Position numbers and translations under genes: made by a program
Shown here: positions 18,922-27,118 of the stretch, one piece after another
Numbering within the stretch: position 1 is the stretch's first letter
Layout of the letters: each line of letters starts with the position of its first letter
Notes under the pieces: generated by a model
Database searches by the model: none
Told to the model about the DNA's origin: nothing
Seen by the model: the letters and a program-made list of their open reading frames with translations, nothing else
Source of the DNA: Candidatus Rokuibacteriota bacterium
GTDB taxonomy: Bacteria > Methylomirabilota > Methylomirabilia > Rokubacteriales > CSP1-6
Reading direction: 5' to 3'
Assembly (NCBI GenBank): GCA_003220535.1
Contig: QHSU01000038.1
Coordinates: 1-40,189, forward strand
DNA: 40,189 nucleotides

Positions 18922-20787
18922 ATGCTCGCGAGCATGAAGCCCAAACAGCGGAAGTTCTCGATCGGCTATCTCGCGCTCGCCCTCATCGCCGTGCTCGCAT
19001 TTCAGATCCCGCTCTTTGGGTCTCGCGCCGCGAACGTGTCGTACAGCGAGTTCAAGGCGCTTGCGAAGAAGGGCAAGGTCAGCAATCTCACCCTCGACAA
19101 AGAAACCATCAGCGGCACGCTCTCGACCGACGGGCTCGAGACCCTGCTCTCGAAGGAGAAGCTCGAGGAGCTGAAGCGGTTGGGAGATGGACCGCACCGC
19201 TTCGTCGCGGCGCGGGTCGAGGATCCGGGGCTGGTGGCCGAGCTCGAGCAGGCGAACGTCAAGTTCGCGGGGCACGTGGAGAATACCTGGCTCGCGACCC
19301 TTCTCTCCTGGGTTCTTCCTGCCGTGGTGTTCGCCGGCGTATGGGTCCTCCTCATGCGCCGCTTCGGCCCGCAGCAAGGGCTCATGGCCATCGGCAAGAG
19401 CAAGGCCCGGGTGTATGTCGAGCACAAGACCGGCGTCACGTTCGACGACGTCGCGGGCATCGACGAGGCGCGGGGAGAGTTGATGGAGGTCGTGGACTTC
19501 CTCAAGAACCCCGATCGCTACCGGCGCCTCGGCGGGAAGATCCCCAAAGGGGTGCTCATCGTCGGCGCACCCGGCACCGGGAAGACGCTGCTGGCCAAGG
19601 CCGTCGCGGGAGAGGCCGGCGTGCCGTTCTTCAGCTTGAGCGGCTCGGACTTCGTCGAGATGTTCGTCGGCGTGGGGGCCGCGCGCGTCCGCGACCTCTT
19701 CGCCCAGGCCCAGGAGAAGGCCCCGAGCATCATCTTCATCGACGAGCTGGATGCGCTGGGGAAGGCGCGCGGTGTCAGCCCGATCATGGGCGGCCACGAC
19801 GAGCGAGAGCAAACCCTGAATCAACTCCTCGCGGAGCTCGACGGCTTCGACACCCAGAAGGGCGTCATGATCCTGGCGGCCACGAACCGGCCGGAAATCC
19901 TGGACCCCGCGTTGCTCCGGCCCGGCCGCTTCGATCGGCAGGTGGTCCTCGACCGTCCCGACCTCAGAGGGCGGGAGAAAATTCTGAGGGTGCACGTCCG
20001 CGACGTCAAGCTGGCTCCCGACCTCGATCTCTCTCTGGTGGCGGCGCGGACGCCCGGCTTCGTCGGCGCTGATCTCGCCAATCTCGTCAACGAGGCCGCG
20101 CTCCACGCCGCCCGCGAGGGCAAGGAGGTCGTGGATGGGGTGGACTTCGACGAGGCCATCGACCGCGTGGTCGGTGGTCTCGAGCGCAGATCGCGCGTGA
20201 TCAACCCGAAGGAGAAGGAGATCGTCGCCTACCACGAAGCTGGCCATGCGTTGGTCGCCGAGTCGCGCGAGCACGCGGACCGCGTCGCGAAGATCTCCGT
20301 GATCCCTCGCGGTGTGGCCGCGCTCGGGTACACGCAGCAGCAACCGACCGAGGACCGGTACCTCATGACGCGCGCCGAGCTCCTCGATCGCCTCGACGTG
20401 TTGCTCGGCGGTCGCGTGGCTGAGGAGCTCGTCTTCGGCGACATCTCGACCGGCGCGCAGGACGATCTCCAGCGAGCCACCGACATGGCGCGCCACATGG
20501 TCGCCCGCTACGGGATGACCGAAGCGCTGGGGCTGGCAACGTTCGAGCCGCCCCGCCAGGCGCTCTTCCTCAACGTTCCGTCGATGGCTCAGCGAGAGTA
20601 CAGCGAAGAGACCGCCCGTCGCATCGACGACGAGATCCGGAAGCTTTTCGAGGCGGCCCACGAGCGAGTCCGCAAGACCCTGACGGCGAAGCGCGAGGTC
20701 CTCACGTCGCTGGCCAAGCTGCTGATCGAGAAGGAGGTCGTGAGCCGGGATGATCTCATGGCTCTCCTGGCGTCCGCGGAGGTGTAG
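18922..20787 (+). CDS. ftsH: ATP-dependent zinc metalloprotease FtsH
   Basis: A 621-residue membrane protease that extracts and degrades damaged membrane proteins and selected regulators. Two membrane helices (about 14-33 and 123-145) flank a ~90-residue periplasmic domain. The AAA+ module has Walker A GAPGTGKT (215-222), pore motif [10 protein letters not shown], Walker [10 protein letters not shown] and the second region of homology [22 protein letters not shown] split around Arg fingers. The peptidase zinc site is HEAGH (438-442) with the third ligand Asp in [11 protein letters not shown]. The acidic C-terminal tail of E. coli FtsH is absent. The first ATG touches the previous stop; MKPKQ at 18934 is an alternative. 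It belongs to the operator-controlled rightward cluster. Its last 199 bases overlap the open frame of the convergent acyltransferase. Confidence 0.95.
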   Translation: MLASMKPKQRKFSIGYLALALIAVLAFQIPLFGSRAANVSYSEFKALAKKGKVSNLTLDKETISGTLSTDGLETLLSKEKLEELKRLGDGPHRFVAARVEDPGLVAELEQANVKFAGHVENTWLATLLSWVLPAVVFAGVWVLLMRRFGPQQGLMAIGKSKARVYVEHKTGVTFDDVAGIDEARGELMEVVDFLKNPDRYRRLGGKIPKGVLIVGAPGTGKTLLAKAVAGEAGVPFFSLSGSDFVEMFVGVGAARVRDLFAQAQEKAPSIIFIDELDALGKARGVSPIMGGHDEREQTLNQLLAELDGFDTQKGVMILAATNRPEILDPALLRPGRFDRQVVLDRPDLRGREKILRVHVRDVKLAPDLDLSLVAARTPGFVGADLANLVNEAALHAAREGKEVVDGVDFDEAIDRVVGGLERRSRVINPKEKEIVAYHEAGHALVAESREHADRVAKISVIPRGVAALGYTQQQPTEDRYLMTRAELLDRLDVLLGGRVAEELVFGDISTGAQDDLQRATDMARHMVARYGMTEALGLATFEPPRQALFLNVPSMAQREYSEETARRIDDEIRKLFEAAHERVRKTLTAKREVLTSLAKLLIEKEVVSRDDLMALLASAEV

Positions 20788-22304
20788 CGGATGCTCAGCG
20801 ACTGCTTCGGCGCGAGGTAGTCCGCCTGGGCGCGCTCGAGCTCGGCGACGATCGCCTCGCGCTCGGCCACGAGGCATCGAGCCGCCTGCTTGCGGGTGAA
20901 GGCAAGGACGCCGAAGCGGAGCCGGCTGCGCAGGCGGCCGGCGCCTACCAGGTAGCGATACGCGACCAGACCGGTCAGCGGCAGCGACAGCGCGAAGACC
21001 GCGGTCCCAGCCACCCCGGTCAGCCGTCCGACCACCCACGTCTCGAGCGTCCAGAACAGCGGAAACGCGACGACGCTCGCCAGGAAGCGTACGGTCGCGT
21101 AATCGGTTTCCTTCCTGGCCAGCCGGCGGGCCAGCCAGCGGGGGATCAGGTACGGGAGGCCGTTGACGACGGCGCCGTACACGAAGAAGGGGAAGCCCAC
21201 GATCGCCTCCCACGCGCGGCGACCGCGCTCGCGGCGCCGCGGCAGTCGCAGCCGCGCCTGCACCGCCTCGTCCTTCACGCGGTACTCCGCCAGGAGGGCG
21301 CGGTAGCCCCGGATCCGTTGCCAGAGCCGCTCGATCCGCTCAGGGTCGCGCGCCTTGAAGTAGGTCACGGCATCGACGATGAGGCGGGACAGCCGGATGG
21401 GATCGATCTGCCACGCATCGAGACCTCGCGTGACCGAGAGCTCACTGATCAGTGCACCCCGGTGGAGCTCCTCGACCGCGCCGACCAGCTCGGTCGCCTC
21501 GATGCGCTCGACGTGGACGATCTCGGCTTCCATCGCCCGCTGGATCGCTCGCGTCAGGGCATCGATCGCCTTGCTCGGATTCTGCCGATGGGCCTCGAGG
21601 TACGGCGCCACCGGGATCGGCTCTCCGAAGGAGACGAGCACCCGCCCCAGGAAAGACTTGCGCGCCTCGAACGTCAGCCCCACGGGGACGAGCGACAGCT
21701 CGTCCGGTCGGGCCGCCTCGTGGCCCAGCGCGATGCGGGCCGCGCCGCTCTTGATGCGCTGGACGCGCGCCTCGGCATGCGTCGTGCCTTCGGGGTAGAT
21801 CGCAATGAGGCGGCCGCGCCCGAGCGCCTGGAAGCAGGCGGCAAATGCTTTCGCATTCGGGTCCATCTTGTCCGGGTCGTCCTCCTTCCGGCAAACGGGG
21901 ATCGCCCCGCACGCACGCAGGAAGCGGGCGACCAGTGGGTTACGGAACATCGCCGACGCGGCGAGGAAGTGGACCTTTCTCCGGAGCGCTGTCGCGACGA
22001 CCAGGGAATCGATCAGGTTGTTCGGGTGGTTGATACAGAGGAGCACCGGGCCGTCGGCCGGGACGCGCTCGGGGTGCCGGACGTCGACGGGCTTGAAGCA
22101 GAACCAGAGCCAGAACCGAACGACCAACCGCACGGCGGTATAGAAGCGGTCCGTGGGATCGGGTGAAGCGGGTGCAGGTCGCGGAGCGGTGCGATCTTGC
22201 CGACCTGGCCGAGCCGGTGAAGGCCGCCGCGTCGCCGGTCCGCCGCGCGCCAGGACCGCTCCGATTTCGTTCAAGATCGCCTCTCCAAGTCCTTGGACGA
22301 CCAT
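20589..22304 (-). CDS. PlsC-type 1-acylglycerol-3-phosphate acyltransferase family protein
   Basis: A 571-residue membrane protein. The acyltransferase domain (about 60-270) has block [12 protein letters not shown] (H-x4-D catalytic pair) and block [10 protein letters not shown], so it probably transfers acyl chains to a lysophospholipid or related acceptor. The C-terminal half holds helices and about three or four membrane segments ([51 protein letters not shown]), as in the longer PlsC family. The family usually ends near [10 protein letters not shown]; here the frame runs on for about 70 Ser/Arg-rich residues antisense to ftsH, so an ancestral stop may be lost by a frameshift. I start at ATG 22304; an earlier start would read through the operator arm. 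No good ribosome-binding site is visible. Confidence 0.85.
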   Translation of the reverse strand: MVVQGLGEAILNEIGAVLARGGPATRRPSPARPGRQDRTAPRPAPASPDPTDRFYTAVRLVVRFWLWFCFKPVDVRHPERVPADGPVLLCINHPNNLIDSLVVATALRRKVHFLAASAMFRNPLVARFLRACGAIPVCRKEDDPDKMDPNAKAFAACFQALGRGRLIAIYPEGTTHAEARVQRIKSGAARIALGHEAARPDELSLVPVGLTFEARKSFLGRVLVSFGEPIPVAPYLEAHRQNPSKAIDALTRAIQRAMEAEIVHVERIEATELVGAVEELHRGALISELSVTRGLDAWQIDPIRLSRLIVDAVTYFKARDPERIERLWQRIRGYRALLAEYRVKDEAVQARLRLPRRRERGRRAWEAIVGFPFFVYGAVVNGLPYLIPRWLARRLARKETDYATVRFLASVVAFPLFWTLETWVVGRLTGVAGTAVFALSLPLTGLVAYRYLVGAGRLRSRLRFGVLAFTRKQAARCLVAEREAIVAELERAQADYLAPKQSLSIRYTSADARRAMRSSRLTTSFSISSLASDVRTSRFAVRVLRTRSWAASKSFRISSSMRRAVSSLYSR

Positions 22305-22330
22305 CGCCAGGAAGCTGGGTAGCAGGTACA

Positions 22331-22392
22331 GTGTACCACTAAAATAGTACACCTTGACTCTATTGCTCTAGTGTACTAATATAGCCATACAG
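22331..22392. promoter_or_regulatory. 62-bp twin-arm inverted-repeat operator, acyltransferase/GntR divergent region
   Basis: The left arm (22331-22352) reads GTGTACCACTAAAATAG then TACAC, and the right arm (22371-22392) is a weaker inverted copy, GTGTACTAATATAGCCATACAG in part. The spacer is again 18 bases and shares TTG-N-TCTA with the copy at 17988. The left arm is nearly the same sequence as the left arm before groES. The right arm overlaps the promoter -10 and ends 13 bases before the regulator's likely ATG, an arrangement expected for autorepression; the left arm faces the acyltransferase gene. Confidence 0.85.
22354..22382 (+). promoter_or_regulatory. Sigma70-like promoter for the GntR regulator
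   Basis: TTGACT (22354-22359) and TAATAT (22377-22382) are 17 bases apart, close to consensus in a GC-rich genome. The expected start point is near 22389, only a few bases before AGGA and the first ATGs, so the transcript would have an almost absent leader. The operator's right arm covers the -10 and start point. Confidence 0.65.
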
Positions 22393-22405
22393 TATGAGGA
22401 TGGCG

Positions 22406-23467
22406 ATGAATCTCAGGATAGACGGGCACAGTCCGATCCCGATCCGACGTCAACTGACGGAGCAGCTCCGCCACGTCATCGAGGGCGGCGGCGTCCCGCG
22501 GGACCAGGCGCTGCCCAGCATCCGGGAGCTGGCCGGCTTCCTCGGCGTCAATCCGAATACCATCGCGCGCGTCATCGACGATCTGAAACGGAGTGGATAC
22601 GTGGAGGCTCGGCGGGGAAAGGGTGTGTTCGTGGCCCCGGCGCCGCCCGCCCGCCCGTCCCCTCACCTCCGCGAGGGCTTCTTGCAAGATACGGTGATCC
22701 GGGCCGCGGCCCTCGGGATGACCGCGGACGACGTGTCGGTGGGCGTTCTGAGCTTGGCCGGGATCCGGCCCACCGCCGTCCGCGGGGCCGTCGAGGTCCT
22801 CCTGGTGGAGTGCAGCCCGCCGGAGCTCGACTTCTTTGCCCGGCAACTCGAGGCCCATCTCCCGGTCCGCGTCGACAAGGTGCTCCTCGCCGAGCTGCCG
22901 GCGATCACGCGGCGCCCGAAGCAAGCCGGTCGCTGGCGGGCGGCGGTCACGAGCTTCTGTCATCTCCCGCAGGTGGAGCAGCTTCTGAAGGGCAAGGGGG
23001 TTCCGGTGATCGCGCTGCTCGCCGAGGCGCATCTCGAGACCCTCCATCGCCTGGCCCAGTTCCCGTCGGGGACGCGCGTGGGCGTGGCTTCAACCACGGT
23101 CGAAACGGCCCACAACCTGGAGCACTCGATCGCGAACGCCGGCCTGCCGAACATCGCGCTCGTCGGGGTTTGCCCCGCCGAGGGGGCCGCACTGGGTCGC
23201 CTGGTGCGGCGAGTGGACGTCATCGTCTGCTCCACCGCGGCGGCTGAGCGGGTCCGGGCGCTCGCGGGTTCCACCGTGCAGGTGATGATCGACGACCGGG
23301 CCCTCGACCAGCGGGCGATCGAAATGCTCGCGGCCCTCCTGGTGCAACAAAACGGCGACGGGACGACGGCCGCGCCGCCCCTCGTCCAGAGGCGGCTGAG
23401 ACCTCGTCCATCCATGGGACTTAAATCGCGAGGGGGTGCGACGCGTGCAACGGTGCCGGGGACGTGA
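22406..23467 (+). CDS. GntR-family transcriptional regulator with unusual C-terminal sensor domain
   Basis: A 353-residue regulator. Residues 8-77 form a GntR winged helix-turn-helix of the YtrA style: PIPIRRQLTEQLRHVI, LPSIRELAGFLGVNPNTIARVIDDL and GYVEARRGKGVFV. YtrA proteins are normally only ~120-130 residues; here ~240 residues follow, with alternating strands and helices (VRVDKVLLAEL, VTSFCHLPQVEQLL, GTRVGVASTTVETAHNLE, VDVIVCSTAAAERV). This is neither a clear UTRA nor FCD domain and looks like a two-lobed alpha/beta ligand-binding fold. Three in-frame ATGs exist (22394, 22400, 22406); GAGGA is best placed for 22406. The gene starts right beside a twin-arm operator and is the obvious candidate to bind it. 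It heads a rightward run with the GlsB-like gene 37 bases on. Confidence 0.88.
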   Translation: MNLRIDGHSPIPIRRQLTEQLRHVIEGGGVPRDQALPSIRELAGFLGVNPNTIARVIDDLKRSGYVEARRGKGVFVAPAPPARPSPHLREGFLQDTVIRAAALGMTADDVSVGVLSLAGIRPTAVRGAVEVLLVECSPPELDFFARQLEAHLPVRVDKVLLAELPAITRRPKQAGRWRAAVTSFCHLPQVEQLLKGKGVPVIALLAEAHLETLHRLAQFPSGTRVGVASTTVETAHNLEHSIANAGLPNIALVGVCPAEGAALGRLVRRVDVIVCSTAAAERVRALAGSTVQVMIDDRALDQRAIEMLAALLVQQNGDGTTAAPPLVQRRLRPRPSMGLKSRGGATRATVPGT

Positions 23468-23504
23468 TTCGAGTGAGCTGTAACCAGATGAAGGAGGAAG
23501 AGCC

Positions 23505-24326
23505 ATGACGTTCTTGACGTGGATTCTCGCAGGAGTACTGGCGGGCCTGATGGCCGGATGGGTCGTGAAGCGCGGAGGCTACGGGCTCCGGTGGGACATC
23601 ACCCTCGGTCTCGTCGGGAGCATCGGAGGGAGCTGGATCCTTCGGTCCCTGGGGTTCTACCCGGGAGCGGGGGTCGTCGCGACGGCTGTCGTCGCGTTCA
23701 TCGTGGCGGCCATCCCGCTCGCCGCTCAGCGCAAGTTTTGGGCCACCGAGCGTCCTCCCGAGAAGAAGGATGCGTTCTGGCGGTATGGGCTGGGCGCCGG
23801 CCTCGTGGTGCTCGTGGCCTGGATGACCCTCGGCCCCGTGCAGCAGCCGGCGGCGGTGGCTGCCCCGATCGAGGAAAAGACGTACGCGGTGACGCCGGCT
23901 TCGGTGAAGGTGAAGGCCGGGATCGTCACGGGCGAAGTCACCGAGATGAAGGTCGCGGAGCGGGTCGAGAAAGGATCCGACCGGATCGTCACCGCGGCGA
24001 AGCTCACCGGGACGCTCAAGCTGAAGAACACGTCGGCCAATCAGACGGTACGGCTGCTCGAAGGCAAGCTTCGCTACATCGACGCGAAGGGACAGCCCAT
24101 CAAGCTCGAGGACGCGCGGACCGAACCGACCTTCAAGTTCGCCACGTACGGCAGCGAGCGACTCGATCCCGGGCAGGAGGCCATCCAATCCCTGGACGTG
24201 GAGTTCCCCGCTGGAGCGCTCAAGGCGAACGCGCTGAAGGAGATCCGCCTCGAGTTCGCGTATATCCCGTCATCGTACCGGGAGGAGACGGTCAACTTCG
24301 CCGTCTCGATCGGCGCGGGCAAGTGA
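23505..24326 (+). CDS. GlsB/YeaQ/YmgE-like stress membrane protein with extracytoplasmic domain
   Basis: A 273-residue protein. The first ~75 residues hold three membrane helices with the Gly-rich pattern of the transglycosylase-associated/GlsB family (ILAGVLAGLMAGWVVKRGGYG, LGLVGSIGGSWILRSLGF), and a fourth helix lies near 90-110. Family members are usually ~80 residues. Here about 155 residues follow, rich in beta strands (TGTLKLKNTSANQTVRLLEG, LEFAYIPSSYREETVNFAVSIG), resembling a secreted immunoglobulin-like fold outside the membrane. A strong AAGGAGGA lies 7 bases before the ATG. It follows the regulator by 37 bases and is likely co-transcribed. Family members are stress-induced, but the molecular job is not known. 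Confidence 0.8.
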   Translation: MTFLTWILAGVLAGLMAGWVVKRGGYGLRWDITLGLVGSIGGSWILRSLGFYPGAGVVATAVVAFIVAAIPLAAQRKFWATERPPEKKDAFWRYGLGAGLVVLVAWMTLGPVQQPAAVAAPIEEKTYAVTPASVKVKAGIVTGEVTEMKVAERVEKGSDRIVTAAKLTGTLKLKNTSANQTVRLLEGKLRYIDAKGQPIKLEDARTEPTFKFATYGSERLDPGQEAIQSLDVEFPAGALKANALKEIRLEFAYIPSSYREETVNFAVSIGAGK

Positions 24327-24332
24327 GCCCCG

Positions 24333-24361
24333 GGAGGCGGCTCCACCCCGGAGCCGCCTCC
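24333..24361 (+). terminator. Perfect 12-bp hairpin after the GlsB-like gene
   Basis: GGAGGCGGCTCC (24333-24344), a five-base loop and its exact complement (24350-24361) begin six bases after the stop codon. No T-run follows, so this is a weak or Rho-assisted terminator, or a 3'-end stabiliser that lowers expression of the next two small genes. Confidence 0.6.
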
Positions 24362-24400
24362 GCTTCAGCGTTCGGCGCCCCGATTGAGGGGAGAAGAACG

Positions 24401-24763
24401 ATGCAACCCATGCACGGCCTCAATGAGCTTCGCGCGCAGAACCGGATGACCTGGATCGAAGCGGAGCACGGGTGGGGCGCCGCTCCCGAGGACGTCGAGG
24501 ACATCGTGGGCGCGCTCTCGAAGGATGGCTTCGACGAATGCAAGCGTGAGACGACGACGAGCCGGCGGGATCTGTCTCCGGCCGGCGGCGTGTGGCAGGG
24601 CGTCAACCTCGGCACGGGGTCCGTGGCGTCCGCCATCTGGGTGAACCAGCCGCGGCAGGCGCGAGTGATCGTGCTCATCGAGATCGACGGAGAGTCGCTC
24701 CGGGATCACGCGTTCAGCAGCTTCGAGCGTGATCTCTACAGGGACGACGGCGGAGAGAGCTGA
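24401..24763 (+). CDS. Hypothetical protein, 120 residues
   Basis: A soluble-looking protein: MQPMHGLNELRAQNRMTWIE, then an acidic helix APEDVEDIVGALSKDGFDEC, then strands in SAIWVNQPRQARVIVLIEIDG. I recognise no family. GAGGGGAGAAG lies just before the ATG, and codon use matches the neighbours. It follows the regulator and the GlsB-like gene after a hairpin, so it could be an attenuated member of the same transcript. Confidence 0.65.
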   Translation: MQPMHGLNELRAQNRMTWIEAEHGWGAAPEDVEDIVGALSKDGFDECKRETTTSRRDLSPAGGVWQGVNLGTGSVASAIWVNQPRQARVIVLIEIDGESLRDHAFSSFERDLYRDDGGES

Positions 24764-24816
24764 TCGCAGGCGTATGCGGCGGGAACCCAACGAGACGCCC
24801 CCACGGAGAGGCATTG

Positions 24817-24999
24817 ATGAACATCAGTGAATACCATGCCGACGATGCTCAGCGGCTCGCGACCGTCAGCCAGGCGCCGGTGAAGTTCATCCAGATCTGT
24901 GCATCGCAAGACGACCTCTTCGCACTCGACGAGGGCGGGAAGATCTACCAATACAACTTCAATGAGAAGACGTGGGTCCAGCTCGTCGCGAGCCGCTGA
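24817..24999 (+). CDS. Hypothetical protein, 60 residues
   Basis: A short protein starting MNISEYHADDAQRLATV and ending LFALDEGGKIYQYNFNEKTWVQLVASR. The end looks like one blade of a beta-propeller (FALDEGGKIYQYN, then a Trp strand), too short to fold alone as a propeller. A TTG codon directly precedes the ATG; I use the ATG, with GGAGAGG about 6 bases upstream. It is the last rightward gene before the convergent phosphatase and has no recognised family. Confidence 0.6.
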   Translation: MNISEYHADDAQRLATVSQAPVKFIQICASQDDLFALDEGGKIYQYNFNEKTWVQLVASR

Positions 25000-25056
25000 T
25001 ACGACGAACGCACCTGCGCCATCAGCCGCAACCATTCTGATTACCCTCGAGTAGAT

Positions 25057-25935
25057 CTATCCCGCGAAGCCCGGCCACGGCTGGTCCGCCGCGTAGCCCC
25101 CAAACACGTATCGGCGGAACGCCTCTAACCGCTGCCAGCGGATCTCGCTCAGCGGCGCCTGCCAGCGCTTGGTGGTCGGCTGAGGCTTCAGGTCGTAGTG
25201 AAAGAGCTGGAGCTGCCGGTTCCGGAAGTAGTCGAGGTCGGGTGTTGATGCGACGGGTGGGCGCGTCTTCGCCGCGCCCAGCATGTCATACATAGTGAGG
25301 AACGTCGTCGTACGGCCGTCGCCGCCGTGGCAGTGGAAGTGCACCCACGTCGGCGCGTCGACGTTTCCGAGCGTCTGCAGGAAGGTGCGCACGGCGTCGT
25401 CCTCGGGCGCACAGTGATCCGTGACGGGAAGGCGGAGATAAGAGATGCCGAGCCGGCTCTGGAGCCGTCCAACCACCATCTCCTCGGTCTCGGCGCGCGT
25501 GACGTGCAGCGAGCTGGTACCGAGGACCTGGATGTCGCCGTCGGCGTCTTTGTGGACCCGGTACACGAGCGTGTCGGGCGCGGCGGCGAGCTTCTCGAGC
25601 TGGCACTGCTCATCGCGGGCGATCCACGCCGGCGGCTGGCCGACGTTCGACCAGTCCTTGTCGGCACACCAGGAGACCGCGCGACCATCGAGACACGCGT
25701 GCGATTCCTCGCGCAGGTCGACGATCAGCAGGCGGCGCAGCTCGGGGCCATCGTCCGCGATCCGGTTGACGACGGCGGCGAGCGGCGCCGCGTCGAGCTG
25801 GTGACTCCCGGACGCGCGGAGCGGAGGGTCGAGAGCGCGCCCCGAACGGAAGTTGCCGTCCTTGGCGGGACGGTCGGGATCGTTGTCGAGAATCAGGTAG
25901 GTGCCCGTGCGGTACGGCGTTGTCGAGTTGCTCAT
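25057..25935 (-). CDS. PTP-like phytase / inositol polyphosphate phosphatase
   Basis: A 292-residue cysteine phosphatase. The P-loop is HCHGGDGRTT (201-210), matching HC-x5-R-T/S with nucleophile Cys202 and Arg208. The general acid is Asp173 in LPVTDHCAPEDD, and DLREESHACLDG near 73 matches the conserved DLRxESH of PTP-like phytases, which remove phosphates from inositol hexakisphosphate stepwise. Most known members are secreted; here the N-terminus MSNSTTPYRTGTYLI has no signal peptide, so the protein is probably cytoplasmic, or acts on another phosphorylated small molecule or protein. AAGGAG sits 7 bases before the ATG. It is divergent from the dehalogenase with a 54-base gap. Confidence 0.8.
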   Translation of the reverse strand: MSNSTTPYRTGTYLILDNDPDRPAKDGNFRSGRALDPPLRASGSHQLDAAPLAAVVNRIADDGPELRRLLIVDLREESHACLDGRAVSWCADKDWSNVGQPPAWIARDEQCQLEKLAAAPDTLVYRVHKDADGDIQVLGTSSLHVTRAETEEMVVGRLQSRLGISYLRLPVTDHCAPEDDAVRTFLQTLGNVDAPTWVHFHCHGGDGRTTTFLTMYDMLGAAKTRPPVASTPDLDYFRNRQLQLFHYDLKPQPTTKRWQAPLSEIRWQRLEAFRRYVFGGYAADQPWPGFAG

Positions 25936-25989
25936 GCGTTGCTCCTTGCGTCAGGTTCTTTGGCGCAGGTCTCCACGGAGTAGGATGCG

Positions 25990-26703
25990 ATGAACGGCGT
26001 GGCGATCAAAGCGATCGTCTTCGATACGTTCGGCACGGTGATGGACTGGCGCAAGAGCATCGTCGCCGACTTCCGGTCCTTCGGCGAGCGGAGTGGACTC
26101 GACGTCGACTGGGAAGCGTTCGTCGACGAGTGGAAGACCGCGTATCGGCCAGGAATGGATGCGGTCCGCATGGGGAAATGGCCCTGGACCCGGGTCGACC
26201 GGATCTATCGGGTGAAACTCGACGAGATGCTCCCCAAGTACGGTCTCGGGGGACTCAGCGAAGAGCAGAAGGTCTATCTGAACCGCGTTTGGCACCGGCT
26301 CAGGCCGTGGCCCGACTCGGTCGCCGGCCTTGGCCGCCTCAAGCAGCGGTATGTCATTGCGCCGCTCTCCAACAGTGATCTCGACTGCCTGGTCAACATG
26401 ACCAAGCATGCTCTGTTACCGTGGGATGTCATCTTGTGCGCTGAGCTCTTCCGCCATTACAAACCCGATCCTGAGATCTGCCTCGGAGCGATCGCGTTGC
26501 TCAATGTCCACCCGTCCGCGCTGATGTTGGTCGCCGCCCACAACTACGATCTCCGCGCGGCTCGCACGCACGGCATGCGGACGGCGTTCGTCCGGCGCCC
26601 CACCGAGTACGGTCCCTCCCAGAAGACCGATCTCGAGCCGGAGGAAGACTGGGACATTGTCGCGGACGACTTCGCAGTCCTCGCCTCGGCACTCGGCTGC
26701 TGA
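25990..26703 (+). CDS. Haloacid dehalogenase, type II (HAD superfamily)
   Basis: A 237-residue HAD hydrolase of the (S)-2-haloacid dehalogenase group. Motif I is IVFDTFGTVMDW with nucleophile Asp12. Motif II is APLSNSDLDCL, motif III the Lys in HYKPDPEICLGA, and motif IV AAHNYDLRAARTHGMRTAFV. Members hydrolyse carbon-halogen bonds or related 2-substituted acids, and many act on other substrates, so the true reaction is uncertain. The usual FDAYGTL is changed to FDTFGTV here. It diverges from the phosphatase and converges on the ABM monooxygenase 55 bases away. Confidence 0.88.
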   Translation: MNGVAIKAIVFDTFGTVMDWRKSIVADFRSFGERSGLDVDWEAFVDEWKTAYRPGMDAVRMGKWPWTRVDRIYRVKLDEMLPKYGLGGLSEEQKVYLNRVWHRLRPWPDSVAGLGRLKQRYVIAPLSNSDLDCLVNMTKHALLPWDVILCAELFRHYKPDPEICLGAIALLNVHPSALMLVAAHNYDLRAARTHGMRTAFVRRPTEYGPSQKTDLEPEEDWDIVADDFAVLASALGC

Positions 26704-26758
26704 ACGCGGCAGATCTCGTGGATCGCCCGCCGATTTTGCAGAAGGGTAAACAGTGCAG

Positions 26759-27049
26759 CTAGCCGATTTGCCCCGCACGGGTGACGTCGAGAGGGTGGTC
26801 GATCAGCGGCTCCACGCGTTCGAGGAATCGAACCGTATGCGGCAAGCTGGCGTGATACTCGAACGCCGCTTCATCTTTCCACCGCGAATGAATGTAGAAG
26901 AGTTGCGGATCGCGAATCGACCGAAAAGCGTGAATGCTCAGGCAGCCCGGCTCCTCGCGCGAAGGAACGAGGATGTCACGCAACACTTCTGCCACGGCGC
27001 CCTCGGTACGGGGACGCGCGTGAAATCGCGCAAAGATGAACAACTCCAT
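26759..27049 (-). CDS. Antibiotic biosynthesis monooxygenase (ABM) domain protein
   Basis: A 96-residue single-domain ABM protein with a dimeric ferredoxin-like fold: MELFIFARFHARPRTEGAVAEVLRDI, then EPGCLSIHAFRSIRDPQLFYIHSRWKDEAAFEYHASLPH in two blocks. The conserved His in YHAS and the W in SRWKDE fit YgiN-type quinol or small-molecule monooxygenases that act without a cofactor. GAGGAGA lies 8-9 bases before the ATG. It is 69 bases downstream of the ketoacyl synthase stop on the same strand end, reading leftward after it, so the two may be co-transcribed. Confidence 0.85.
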   Translation of the reverse strand: MELFIFARFHARPRTEGAVAEVLRDILVPSREEPGCLSIHAFRSIRDPQLFYIHSRWKDEAAFEYHASLPHTVRFLERVEPLIDHPLDVTRAGQIG

Positions 27050-27118
27050 TTCATTTCTCCTCTGTTCTCCTCAAGGCTGATCCGCTCCGAGGCGGGGCGT
27101 CACTGGAGTCGCTCGGGC

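Noticed and set aside
18889..21213. Long minus-strand frame opposite ftsH
   Set aside because: Antisense shadow of ftsH with no motifs; FtsH has all catalytic motifs.
22305..22352. Upstream start for the acyltransferase giving an N-terminus MYYFSGT
   Set aside because: These residues are encoded by the operator arm; the same peptide appears near 18000 in a non-genic frame for the same reason.
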